This document shows positions 54,083-63,986 of a stretch of DNA of 64,000 nt, in pieces (position 1 is the stretch's first letter; every line of letters begins with the position of its first letter). Where the stretch lies: contig MU130532.1 of assembly GCA_015039465.1 (NCBI GenBank), positions 73,494 through 137,493 on the forward strand. Direction: 5' to 3'. The DNA is from Phlegmacium glaucopus (lineage: Eukaryota; Basidiomycota; Agaricomycetes; Agaricales; Cortinariaceae). The position numbers and the translations under genes were made by a program. The notes beneath the pieces are model-generated. The model was not told the DNA's origin. It searched no databases and saw only the letters and a list, made by a program, of their open reading frames with translations.

Positions 54083-54493
54083 TGTTACATTCTGTCATAC
54101 GTTACTCTGGTCCAGCTCCATCAGAGCTGTCTCCAGTAGTCCGTACTCCGTACTCCGTACAGTGCTTTCCCTCACATCCCTCACTACTCCTCCTACGTTC
54201 AACTCCAAGACTTCTCTGTGTCATTTCAGTTCCTCCGTCTATACTCCGCACCTATTACCACTTCTTTGCCACTACCACTATTTCTTTGTCATCATGTTCC
54301 CCTATCAGTCAGCACACCAGCCATGGATTATTCACCCTAAGAATGCAGGACCTTCCAGGAGCAGAACGCAGCACTTTATATTTATACTTTATATTTCGGT
54401 TGCAATTCCTTTTATTATTTAAGTACTCAAAACTTGTATGTTTTCCTCAGTTCGAATATCAACCTAGTTTCCTCCTCCTAGTCATCCTCTAAG
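54083..54493 (+). mobile_element. LTR fragment, family R, copy 4
   Basis: Begins with TGTTACATTCTGTCATACG like the other R copies and follows them for about 410 bp, then diverges near 54493 before the 3' end. It is a truncated LTR; the sequence that follows belongs to another repeat (end at 54552). Confidence 0.75.
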
Positions 54494-54512
54494 TTCCTGC
54501 AACTTCCGGTTC

Positions 54513-54552
54513 CACTACTGTAATACTACATGGTTTGAAATTAAGTCCAACA
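54513..54552. repeat. end of an LTR-like repeat, family D (partner 55702-55741)
   Basis: The segment ctgtaatactacatggtttg followed by aaattaagtccaaca recurs at 55702-55741. Read on the minus strand both begin TGTTGGACT, as an LTR 5' end would. The other ends could not be placed. Confidence 0.5.
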
Positions 54553-55107
54553 CTCCCCCTTGAATGAAGAAGTATGAGGACAAAATAATGTAATAACCAG
54601 AGTTTTTACTTACTCCTCCTGAATGAATGACTTGGCTCCTCTTAATTGGGGCAATAAATGAATGTTGAATGAGGAATACATGAATTTTGGTGGACAATGG
54701 AAACTTGTGAGGTGTTGAGTAGCTTGGTGACTGCTGGACTGGTGATGTTATATGGTTTTTGGGGACATAGTATGCATATTGGTAATGTCATTGAGTTGGA
54801 GTTTTTACTAGTCTTGCTGGACTCATTACTAATTGATATTATAGAATTTTTAGACATGGGTGGGTGGGCTTTAATAGTGTTTGTTGGTCCTTGTGGTGTG
54901 GCAGTGCTTGTAGTATCCATTCTCATACAGAATTTTGTGCCAGGCAATGTGATGTGATGCAATGTGATGGGTCAGATTTTGAGGCTTTGGTGATGAGGTG
55001 GTGGTTTGTTGGAGTTTCAAAGTGAGATTTCTATAGGTAAGTAGTAGGGTTAATAATAAATAAGCTAGTTTGTTGCCAGAGAGTACTAGGGCTCATAGAG
55101 TGCCTGT

Positions 55108-55466
55108 TGTAAGGGGACACTTGTGTATGTCCCTATGGTTAGCTTAGTTACGGTATGAACAATACTCTCTATGTTTGTATTGTTAACTGCTACCATTGTA
55201 TCCTTCATCTTCTCATGAACGGTTCGCCTTGTATATGTAGATCTTACCCCTTTTGTTGTAGTAGTAGTTGACCCTTTGTCCAATGACATTGCAACCTGAT
55301 GTCAATGCTATTCTTGTACTTAGACACATGCCTCCCCTTCTATTATGTACTAGCCATATATAGTTGTATTACTTCCTACACTTGTAGTATATAGGCATAA
55401 GGTGGTTATCAAAGATAATCACCTTAGAATTCAACTTGGTTCATGGGTATTATCCATCCCCTAACA
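55108..55466 (-). mobile_element. solo LTR, family B, copy 2
   Basis: 359 bp, TGTAAGGGG...CCCCTAACA, flanked by the 5-bp duplication CCTGT (55103-55107 and 55467-55471). Inverted relative to the copy at 51622-53350 and not interrupted. Confidence 0.85.
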
Positions 55467-55701
55467 CCTGTGAGTGCCAGGGCTTCAGCTCAATGGGTTG
55501 TTGTTGCCTTAGTAACCTGAGTTTTCTTTTTGTTGACAATGTGCAGGGTCCCAGTACAGATTTAGACTGTACAGCTGTGATGAACAGGAGCCACCTGTGA
55601 TGTGTTTGTGTTGTGGAATTCAAGTGCAGGACTGGATTAATGAACAAATATTGTGTTTGTGAGAGCTCATAACCTCCATGTAGGGAATTAAATAATGAGT
55701 A

Positions 55702-55741
55702 AATACTGCAATACTATGTAGTTTGAAAATTGAGTCCAACA
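55702..55741. repeat. end of an LTR-like repeat, family D, copy 2
   Basis: See 54513-54552: the same ~38-bp segment ending in GTCCAACA. The flanking sequence to its left (AT-rich, about 55480-55700) is probably the rest of the element. Confidence 0.5.
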
Positions 55742-56049
55742 GTCTGAGCATATGGACCCCAGATCAACTGGTTGATGCTCTGGGGTGAAGGGTATGTTGT
55801 ATTAATAGACTATGATATAATGATGATATTGAGATGTAAACACTGTTCAAAACCAAAAAGGGAAGAGACAAGCTGTGAAACCTATGATATAGGAGTCTGA
55901 CAATATGACAACTGAGTCTTGTTTCCCAATTGCCAGGAGGCCTGGTTAGGCAACCCAGCCATACAAGATGTGCCCCAGCCAGAGCACCAATGAAGCAGAA
56001 AAAGATAGGTGGTGACAGCAGAATGACAACAATGCCATTGCTCTTGCTG

Positions 56050-56540
56050 AGCAGCATCAGTTACAGTCAGAGGCAGATTTATTAAAGGTCCATGAGGAGG
56101 AGAATCTTCAAAAGGAAGAGATGAAAAAGAATAAGTCAAAATATATTCCTATTCCAGATAGGGATGTTCTGACAATAGCTCCAGTCATTGCATCTAGTTA
56201 TACAATCAGAAAAATGGAAAAAGGCCTATATGTTGAACTCTGGTACTACACAAATGGTACTACACAAATGCTGGTCTAGATGAGGCTTCCTGAAGCTCAA
56301 ACAGAGCTGATGAAAAAGCAATGGTAATGCTTTGCCTACCCAATGGCATTACCTCCTGGGTCCCTGCAGCCTTGGCTAGGACTGCATCTGGGGTTGTTGA
56401 TGATAAGGATATTCCATGGGCAGATTTTTGTCAAGCTGCCCTGCAGATGATTGTTGCCATGAAGGAAGCCACAAGATCAGGTTGTTGGGATTATTTAGTG
56501 TTTGTGCTAATCATGCCATATTGCATCATTATCACGTAGT
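56050..56540 (+). pseudogene. decayed gag-like transposon ORF
   Basis: The plus strand reads, with at least one stop and a 16-bp local duplication, a string including IPIPDRDVLTIAPVIASSYT, KGLYVELWYYTNAGLDEA and VVDDKDIPWADFCQAALQMI. The pattern resembles proteins encoded by repetitive elements in mushroom genomes, based on recall only. No start and no intact frame. Confidence 0.35.
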
Positions 56541-56693
56541 AGGTATGTTGACCAATAGTGGATACAACTTGTAGATGACTATCATAAGTACAGCCATGAA
56601 TGTAGTAGTATGAGAGCAAACCTTTAAGGAGGGGACTCCTCATCAGTTTGCACCAATACTAGCACATACCCCTGCCCTTGTGTAGACACCTAA

Positions 56694-57111
56694 CACTGCT
56701 GGCAGTGTTTCCCTTAGAAAAACTTATTTTTAGACATGTTTTGTCATTTCCAAATAATTTTTCTCATGAAAACACAAAAAGTATTTCTGAAGGAAAAATT
56801 CTAAAAATACATCAGGTGTTTCTCATGTGTTTCCCAAAGATAAATCTTATGTTTTTTAAAGGTTTTCCTTTCATAAACAGCAGGGAAACACCTATTTCAC
56901 TCAGTGATCAGTTTCCCTGCTGTTTATGAAAAGAAAACCTTTAAAAACATAAGATTTATCTTTGGGAAACACGTGAGAAACACCTGATGTATTTTTAGAA
57001 ATTTTCCTTCAGAAATACTTTTTGTGTTTCATGAGAAAAATTATTTGGAAATGACAAAACATGTCTAAAAATAAGTTTTTCTAAGGGAAACACCACCCAG
57101 TGCCAGCAGTG
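56694..57111. mobile_element. 418-bp near-perfect palindrome (foldback/MITE)
   Basis: The left arm starting CACTGCTGGCAGTGTTTCCC is repeated as the reverse complement up to CCAGCAGTG at 57111. The arms are about 195 bp each with only a handful of mismatches and small indels, and the unpaired centre is about 20-25 nt (near 56892-56915). No coding capacity and no clear target duplication beyond AA. It would form a very stable hairpin as single-stranded DNA or RNA. Confidence 0.88.
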
Positions 57112-57430
57112 AAATGAGACATATTATTGATTATGTACTATGCCAGACCAAAGAATGATGTACTTCTGATTGGAATCATATAAGTGTTGGTGACTTGGAT
57201 AAATATTTTCATTATAGATACAGGTACAATGTGTCAATTTAACATGCAAATAAGTAGATATCCTTACTTAAGTATTTGCCTTGGGATAAAGTGGGTCAGA
57301 ACTGCTTCTCAGATTTTTGGCCAACCCAGAACCAGAACCAGAACCAGATGGCTGGGGGTGAACCAGAACCAGAACCAAACTAGAACTGTAGTTTGGTTCA
57401 GCTGGTTCTGGTTCTCTGGACTGGTTCAGA

Positions 57431-57450
57431 ACTGAACTTTGGCATCCCTA
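57431..57450. repeat. relic of hAT-like element end
   Basis: GAACTTTGGCATCCCTA matches the end of the element at 48778-50865 with one change, preceded by GGTTCTGGTTC/GAACCAGAACC repeats (about 57325-57430). The other end and a target duplication are not found. Confidence 0.5.
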
Positions 57451-58458
57451 CCTTTGCCCATCTCCTTAAATTCAGGGGGTGCCTAATACCTCACTAGCCA
57501 CATTGTTGGGCTCCTTATACTTGGGAACCACAGGTCATCTTAAACCTCCTTTTTTTATAGGTTAGGGCCCTTGTTTCAGCCAAAAAACCCCTTTGGGTTT
57601 TTGCCCTAAATAACTACTAGCAACTATTAACTCACATGACAGATTGATAAGATAACTGTCGCGTCTTGGACAGATGAGATATAAGGAATGTTTTGTCACG
57701 ATGAGAAATGATGAGCAAGATATCCGTAGATAGTACGAATTTCTTGTTTGTGCCTAGGGCTTGCCCGGGCTCCTCGAATTTTGGATCTCAGAAAGCGAAA
57801 GGGATTGACCTGCACGTGGTCCCATTCGCGCCAAAAGATTTTGCCACAGTCTGAGCTGGGCGTGGTCTTTCGAGAGAGATTAGATTGGCCAGAAATAGCG
57901 GCCCAATCATTTGATCCAAAAATTTCAGAAATGATCTGAAGAGGAGTCCGAGCAAGACCTGAGCGCCTGGTGATCTCGATTGTGGCGAACAAGTGCCGAA
58001 ATCAACCAGCTGTACCAACCAGAGCGAAAGCTCCCGTCGGCAGGTTGGTGAGGCACTCGAGTGAGACAAGCTGTCTACCCAATCGAGCGTCGCTCTGGTG
58101 TCTTACCTCGTCTTACCAGACCGATCCAAAAGTAATATCCGGATTTGGGCACCAGGTGCGAGTCGGGATTTATATCGAATCCCTGATAGAGCGATCCGTC
58201 AAAGTAGCACGATAATATTCTTTATCTAATAACAAAACAGCCAGCGATGAGCCGATATGATACTGCAGGATATAGGCAGGTTATATGTACAATGGGTTTG
58301 GGCCCTGGAAATTCTACAAATTGGGGTGCATGAAACAGGAGTCGTACAAATGATGATGCGAATGTAATCTAAGGTCGTCCGAGGTGGCGATAAGCTCGTT
58401 TATATTCTACGGAAGGGAAAGAATGCTGATGTCGGACGAACATGTGAAATCATAAGTG
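57451..58458. other. 3' flank of the DIRS-type retrotransposon
   Basis: Downstream (minus-strand sense) of the recombinase gene. It probably contains the element's 3' terminal repeat, but no split repeat or boundary could be recognised because the upstream end lies beyond the window. Confidence 0.4.
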
Positions 58459-59985
58459 CTAAATGGAGAGCGAGCCGTCTGAGGCATTGATAAGCGCAGG
58501 GGGAATGTTATTCTTGATGCGAAATTGTTCGAAAATGCTGGTGAGATTGTCAATATGAACTTTATTGTATGCTTTTGAGGTGCTCATAGGGAGGATCTCC
58601 TCCATACGGCGCCAGTAGAGAAGAAAAGCGAGGGAGGTCCAGCCACCAGTAGCCGCGACGACCTCAGGAGGCACCCCTGCGAGAAGTAGCTCAACGGCTC
58701 CTCCGATGCGGAAGCTATGCCCGAGGACGTGTGCGAGTTTGGCGGAAGACCATACCCCTGTAACGAACTTCAGGAATTCGTACTTGAGTAGGTTTTTTGA
58801 TTGGCCCGATGGTGTTGTATATGCAAAGAGAGCGGAAGAGGGGGAAAAGGATGAATTAACGTCTATGTGGTTCTCAAGGGCGGAGACAGGGCATAGTAGC
58901 GAGCCTGGCTGTGCTGTGAGGATCACCGATGCACCGACTTCCTTGGTGGTCTTCGTCCAAGGTATTGGAAAGCTTGCGGAACGGGATCCATCACGCAGTG
59001 TGCGCTTGGTGATACTGTCTGAGGGATGAGAATAGTTAGATAATGAGTGGAAAACAACGTACATGACAGAGCGGAGTACATGGTATGTTTTATTGAAAGC
59101 AGCTGCGTTGGTGATGATGATTTCACCTAAACGGCAACAGCCCCAGAAAGTGCATAGAGCCGCTGCCCATACAGCTGCGTGAAATGGGTTTGCCAGGTCG
59201 ATGGAATGACGGAGAGCCAGCAAGTGCTCGATGGATACAGGTGCCCTCAAGGCCATCTTGTGACTGGTTCCCTCCTTGTTTGCGGAAATGCGAGCGAGTT
59301 TGACCCAGTCATCGTCGCCATGCCACGGTGCGTGATTTACAATGTGCCAGCTGCGCAGGCCCGACATCCATGAACGAATAGTATTACCAGCGACCAGACC
59401 TTTGTGTGCTCCGATGAATGCGCAAAGAAGAGGGTATTGCGCTGGCATGCGGTCCTCTTCAGCAATATGCCATTTGTCACAAAATTGCGTGAAGCGGGTC
59501 AAGCCTGCCGCATATGTAGATCTGGTGTTTGGAGCATAGCCACCTCTGATGGCCATGAGAGCAGATTCGGCGAGAGGAAGGGGAAGCATCTGGGTAATCT
59601 TGTCTCTATGGCGAACTCCAAAAGGAGTGTCCCATGAGAAAATGCGATCAGCAGCTGCGACGTGAGGACGGAGATGGCTGGGTATGACAGATCGATTGCT
59701 GTGTGGTTTGCGAGGTTGTATTAGACGAGAAGCGTTTGTGGGGATGGATGAGGATAGATATGAAATATTTGCTGTGGGAAGTGAATCAGATGGGATTAGG
59801 GCTGGGAGAGGCGATACGATGGGAATGCTGGACTCGGATGGTGATACAGAGTGATTCTTATAAGGATGAAAAGAACTTCGAGGACATGTGGGGCGCGGTG
59901 AGATAGGAACAAAGACTCTTTTCTCACCCACTGACCTCTCGACGACACGGCTCGCCGATGGGAAGCTTCGGTCGAGGCTAGACAT
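58459..59985 (-). CDS. tyrosine recombinase of the DIRS-type element
   Basis: Recombinase for integration of the circular DNA intermediate. The open frame extends further upstream, but the best start is the ATG at 59985: its ATGTCTAG overlaps the TAG stop of pol (59980-59978), suggesting stop-restart translation. It begins MSSLDRSFPSASRVVERSVG; the catalytic domain occupies about the last 350 residues. It has the SAM-like N-terminal segment NTRSTYAAGLTRFTQFCDKW, FWGCCRLGEI (first catalytic Arg), LGHSFRIGGA (the H-x-x-R pair) and the C-terminal WTSLAFLLYWRR containing the likely nucleophilic Tyr. All four diagnostic residues are present. It ends at 58459 (NASDGSLSI). Confidence 0.85.
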   Translation of the reverse strand: MSSLDRSFPSASRVVERSVGEKRVFVPISPRPTCPRSSFHPYKNHSVSPSESSIPIVSPLPALIPSDSLPTANISYLSSSIPTNASRLIQPRKPHSNRSVIPSHLRPHVAAADRIFSWDTPFGVRHRDKITQMLPLPLAESALMAIRGGYAPNTRSTYAAGLTRFTQFCDKWHIAEEDRMPAQYPLLCAFIGAHKGLVAGNTIRSWMSGLRSWHIVNHAPWHGDDDWVKLARISANKEGTSHKMALRAPVSIEHLLALRHSIDLANPFHAAVWAAALCTFWGCCRLGEIIITNAAAFNKTYHVLRSVMYVVFHSLSNYSHPSDSITKRTLRDGSRSASFPIPWTKTTKEVGASVILTAQPGSLLCPVSALENHIDVNSSFSPSSALFAYTTPSGQSKNLLKYEFLKFVTGVWSSAKLAHVLGHSFRIGGAVELLLAGVPPEVVAATGGWTSLAFLLYWRRMEEILPMSTSKAYNKVHIDNLTSIFEQFRIKNNIPPALINASDGSLSI

Positions 59986-62900
59986 CAATAAAGCAATGAA
60001 TAAGCTCCTCTGGGAGCGTGAACTTGGGAAAAACTTGCTTCCCAGCTGGCCCTGGATCTCCGTGCGAGATGGGGTCTGCTGGGTTGGCTTCAGACTCAAC
60101 GTAGTTGAAATTAGGGGTGATGAATAAGTCCATAAGGACAATGTATGTGCGACGAACTGCAAGATTGATGTGTGAATTTGAACTGCGGCCCTTAGCCATG
60201 GCGCCAATTGTTCCTTGGTTATCCGAATGAATGAGAAGACGGCAGTCGTGAAGCCCGTTCTGCTCGAGGAAGTAAATGAGGAGCTCAACCGCAATGGACT
60301 CCAGCCAGCAAATGTCCCTGCCAGGAATCTTCCATGTGGGCGACAGGCGAAATGAAGCCCAGGAATCTCCCATGACAATTCCGATACCCCATGATGTAGA
60401 GGCATCAACATAGAGCCCCAGATCCTGTACATCAGGAAAAATGACTTGTGCCCTAGGCCGTCCTGAAATGTCCTGGGGTGCCCCAGGCAGCTCAGGGCGC
60501 TCAGGTCAAGAGGTTGCCCTGGGGTGCAAGTTACCTATGTATGAAAAGTCTTAGGCTGTCCTGGGGCAACCTGAGGCAACCTGAGAGCGTCCTGAGGCAA
60601 CCTGAGAGCGTCCTGAGGCAACCTGAGAGCGTCCTGAGGCAACCTGAGGCAACCTGAGGCAACCTGAGAGCATCCTGAGGCAACCTGAGAGCATCCTGAG
60701 GCAGCCTTAGTCCCTTTGGATCTGATGCTAGAAAACATATATAAACCAGATATTTGAGTGGTCTCACACAACAGAATAATAATAATAACAATAAAATTAT
60801 ATTCAATTATTCTAAACATCATATATAGTACTAGTATAATACTGGGGAAGTAGGGAATAAGAAAACAAAATTGTGGGTGGTTTATATATCTTTTGGATGG
60901 CGCACAGACCATTGGTCACATGATCACAGATAAGCATGATTTCAAGCATATGGTGCTGGGTCAGGGTAGATTACATAAATTCCAAAAAAGGAAATTTTTT
61001 AAAGATGGTAGAGAATTGTTTTAGGACCCTGAATATGTTTAAATTATATTAATAGCAGCTCTCCTTATTGAGAAAACTGCAAAATACCTTTTTGGACGTG
61101 GCGGTTAAAGATTTTCTAGCAAAATTCATAAATTCTAAGGGACTCCCAGGGCCCCCTGATGTGATTTGGTCCAGATGGTCAATGCACAGGATACACTAAA
61201 GGTGTCCTGAGAAAATGGGTGACACTCAAAATTTTACCTGTGCTGCTCTAGGATGTCCTGAGGTGTCCTGGGGTGTCCTGGGGTGTCCTGGGATGTCCTG
61301 AGTAGTGATGTGATACTAACAAATTACCCAAGGCTACCTAGGGCCAAAATCATTTTTCCTGATGTAGAGGCCCCCGAGGACGTAGCTGACGAGCGATGCT
61401 GGGCATGGAGAGCTCCTGAAGCCACCATTCGAGGTCTCTTATCATGGTTCGAGGTGGATACCGAGTCATGAAGTTTCTGTCTTTGTTTTGAAAAGATGCT
61501 GCGAAGTTCGAAAGAGAAGGAAGATGCGAGCGACCATTGGTGTAGACAAAAGCAACGTGGCATAGCGATCCATGAATTTTCTCGACATCAATGAGATGAC
61601 ATGGGTGATTGTACATTGAGAAATTATTGAGGAAAATGCGAACGCGCTCGTGAAATTTGAGTCGTTTCTCTTCTGGCAAGCTGACTAGCTTTTGGGGAAT
61701 GTCCCATAGGAAGCCGATAAAGGTTGTTATAAATTTAAAGGAGTCATCGCCTTTCTCCTTATGCCATGGGACACCCAAGGGTTCAATGCGACGTAGCATC
61801 TCAGGACGATCATAGTCATAACGGAAGTCGCCGTCTCTGAAAGAACCTGTTGCAGATGGAATGTGGAAACTTTTAAGGTCATCTTCATATTTCAAAACGG
61901 GGAGGACTTCCTCAGCCTCCCAGATGTCAACAACTGCATTAGCAATCATTCCCGCATTGCTACTAGCGCTTGCGCAGCCAAAAGGATGGGCATGATTGAT
62001 GAAGAAGGCACCCGGCTTTCCTTGGGCGACCAGCCAGGGCTTGTGAGATGGGAGAACTGGGCATGTACGATGGAATTTCTCGATGTCTAGTGTGCATGCC
62101 TGAGTGCCTGGGGGCGCGAGTGCTATCTGTAATGTCTGTATGAATATTTATGCCCAACTGATAATGATAGATGATGATGATGGTGTAAGATGAGGACATG
62201 AGGTCCGACCAGCTCTCAGCGAGCTGGTCATAAGTACTATGTGTACTTTTTGATGATGGATGAGGACATGGCGTCCAAGGTAACGCACCCGATGTGCCAA
62301 TACCTCATGCTGTAGAGATGTGAAGAAACAACCTCATGTAAACATGGAGGATGTATATCACATAAATGTGGGTGGATGTGTCTCGATGAACGAGCATGGA
62401 TGGGAGGAAGGAAAGGAGAAAATTTGAGAGAAAGGGAGAAACTCACCATGTCTGCGATTTTTGATGCCATATCAAATCTCGTTGGAAAGTCTGCTTTATG
62501 AATGTATGAATTAACGGATGAATGAAGTCTGGTTGTTTTCGACAAATGTTGACAAATCCGAATCTTGTCAGGAGTACCACGTTGTTGGGGTTGAACAGAT
62601 ACGATGAGTGGGGAGGATTGAAATGGCCCCCGCAAGATTGTCTCAACCTCCTCCTGGGAGAAAGGCCCTGACATCCTGCCGGATGAAACCTCCTTAGATA
62701 GGTACTCTTCGACCGCCTCGGCATAGTTGGCGACGGATGGGTTGTTGGGTAAAATAACTGTGTGTAAAAGAGGAGGCATGTGCCCAAGGGGAAAGCCATG
62801 TCGTAGATTAAACGGAAGCAGAGGATAATCGGCAAGGAGATTATGCTTCAAAAGAAATGACTCAAAGGCATTGGCATTATATGGGTGGGGTACGGAGTCA

Positions 62901-63664
62901 AAAATTGAGGAATGATAATTTAAAGAGTGTGGCAAAGGTGGGCGCAAAATGATGGAAGCTGAAAAATCTGTATATGAGAGACGAGGGGAAAGTGCTGCTA
63001 AGAAAAATGATTCAAGTGGATGAGGGAACACGGCAGGTCCAGGAGAGAGCGTGGTGCTCCTTGCTGCCACAGAATGAGCATAGGTGGGCTCGTTCGTCTT
63101 TGGGGTGGGAGCAGCTGCTGCGAGCGCCTTGCAGGTTCCAGGCAACGCAGAGAGGTGAATTATTGGGAGTGACGAGGCCCCGACCAGTACATTTCGACCA
63201 AGCCGGCTTTCCGTTGAGGAATTTGACAGGCGTGGGCGAGTCTTGGTGGAAAAACACGGTGTGACCTCTCTCTGCGCAGATGAGGCAGGTGGAGTTAGAG
63301 AGTGACGGTCTCCCACTGCCTTGCGAAAAGGGCTGTGAGTTGGGCTGAGGGCGAAAGGGGTTTTTGGAAGAGGAAGGATGCCTGGTGTGGTTGCCTGGAC
63401 CACGGTTGTTATTCGGTGGGAATTTGGGTGCCTGGCAATTAGCAAGAAGACCCTGGAATTCCAATCTGAGTTTATGACTGGAAGCGGCTTCTCTGAAGGC
63501 GAAATCATGGTCTCCTGGGTTGAATACTGTTTTGTGGCTTTGATGTTCCTTGCGAAGTCGCAATTCAATACTCTTCCAAGCATCATATAGCTCATCTCTG
63601 TCCCTATGTACGTTGAAAAAATTGAAGTGCTCGTCAAACCAAGCGGCGTGTTGTCCATCATCAC
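59978..63664 (-). CDS. reverse transcriptase-RNase H (pol) of the DIRS-type element, interrupted
   Basis: Exon 1 runs to 62447; its open frame reaches up to 63664 and overlaps gag, so the true beginning (frameshift or internal start) is unclear. RT fingers read DKIRICQHLSKTTRL. After a 320-nt intron (62446-62127, GTGAGT...TTACAG) comes the RT palm: CTLDIEKFHRTCP (first Asp), NHAHPFGCASASSN, then KYEDDL (YxDD). The coding region is broken at 61364-60430 by a DNA element; past it RNase H follows: VDAST (first Asp), LESIAVELLIY (Glu), LIHSDNQGTIGAM (Asp), NFNYVESEANPADPISHGDP. The frame is consistent if one TA copy and the element are removed. Without excision the protein ends about 4 residues inside the element, so this copy lacks RNase H. 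Confidence 0.8.
60430..61364. mobile_element. 935-bp TA-flanked DNA element inserted in DIRS pol
   Basis: Left end CATCAGGAAAAATGACTTG and right end, on the other strand, CATCAGGAAAAATGATTTTG: imperfect inverted repeats of about 27 bp ending in a CCCTAGG box. TA flanks both sides (60428-60429, 61365-61366). It carries no transposase. It contains a 21-bp minisatellite (60558-60706), a second array of GTGTCCTGGG near 61250-61300, and AT-rich sequence between. Non-autonomous, mariner-like target choice. Confidence 0.88.
60558..60706. repeat. 21-bp minisatellite within the TA element
   Basis: About seven units of CAACCTGAGAGCGTCCTGAGG with variants lacking the GAGAGC part. Because the period is a multiple of three, minus-strand frames stay open (repeating LPQDALR), which explains the spurious frames 60531-60912. 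Confidence 0.88.
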
Positions 63665-63986
63665 CCTTCTTGTCGCGCGCCTGTTGGAATTTGTACATAT
63701 TGAAAGCGGCCTCCGACCACTGACTGCATGTAATGGAAAGTTCTTTTCCGAACCGACTGGCCAGTTTCTCGATATCTAAAATATGGATACCTTTCGACTC
63801 GCCTGGTAACGGGTTAGACTTTATAGTTGGAAGAGTGGAAGCCTCGTCAACCAAAATTTGTAAGTTCTTGTTTAAGAAAAATGGGAGAGGTACCGCGACA
63901 TGAAGCTCGGTGTCGAAAAGGCTCTGTGCAAATTCTAAGGGAGTGAAGGCTCCAATGATTCGTTCTACCTGACTGCTGCCATCCAT
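63012..63986 (-). CDS. gag-like protein of the DIRS-type element
   Basis: 324 residues, starting MDGSSQVERIIGAFTPLEFA. The central part has CSQWSEAAFNMYKFQQARD and DEHFNFFNVHRDRDELYDAW, a pattern I associate with gag proteins of mushroom DIRS/Ngaro elements. The C-terminal half is Pro/Ser/Asn-rich and then carries two Cys/His clusters: CLICAERGHTVFFH and the pair around CVAWNLQGARSSC and LCSFCGSKEHHALSWTC. These resemble zinc knuckles that bind the element's RNA. It overlaps the upstream part of the pol open frame by about 650 nt. The Met at 63986 is the first in the frame within the window. Confidence 0.75.
   Translation of the reverse strand: MDGSSQVERIIGAFTPLEFAQSLFDTELHVAVPLPFFLNKNLQILVDEASTLPTIKSNPLPGESKGIHILDIEKLASRFGKELSITCSQWSEAAFNMYKFQQARDKKGDDGQHAAWFDEHFNFFNVHRDRDELYDAWKSIELRLRKEHQSHKTVFNPGDHDFAFREAASSHKLRLEFQGLLANCQAPKFPPNNNRGPGNHTRHPSSSKNPFRPQPNSQPFSQGSGRPSLSNSTCLICAERGHTVFFHQDSPTPVKFLNGKPAWSKCTGRGLVTPNNSPLCVAWNLQGARSSCSHPKDERAHLCSFCGSKEHHALSWTCRVPSST

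Noticed and set aside
52076..54492. Open frames of 126-146 codons starting MLHSV (52076-52456, 52765-53169, 54082-54492)
   Set aside because: All are the same LTR sequence read at equivalent positions in different copies; they are LTR DNA, not genes.
54697..54957. Hydrophobic 86-codon frame
   Set aside because: It lies in repeat-derived DNA with no splice context or recognisable domain; probably chance.
60531..60912. Frames with LPQDALR heptad repeats
   Set aside because: Produced by the 21-bp minisatellite in a non-coding DNA element.
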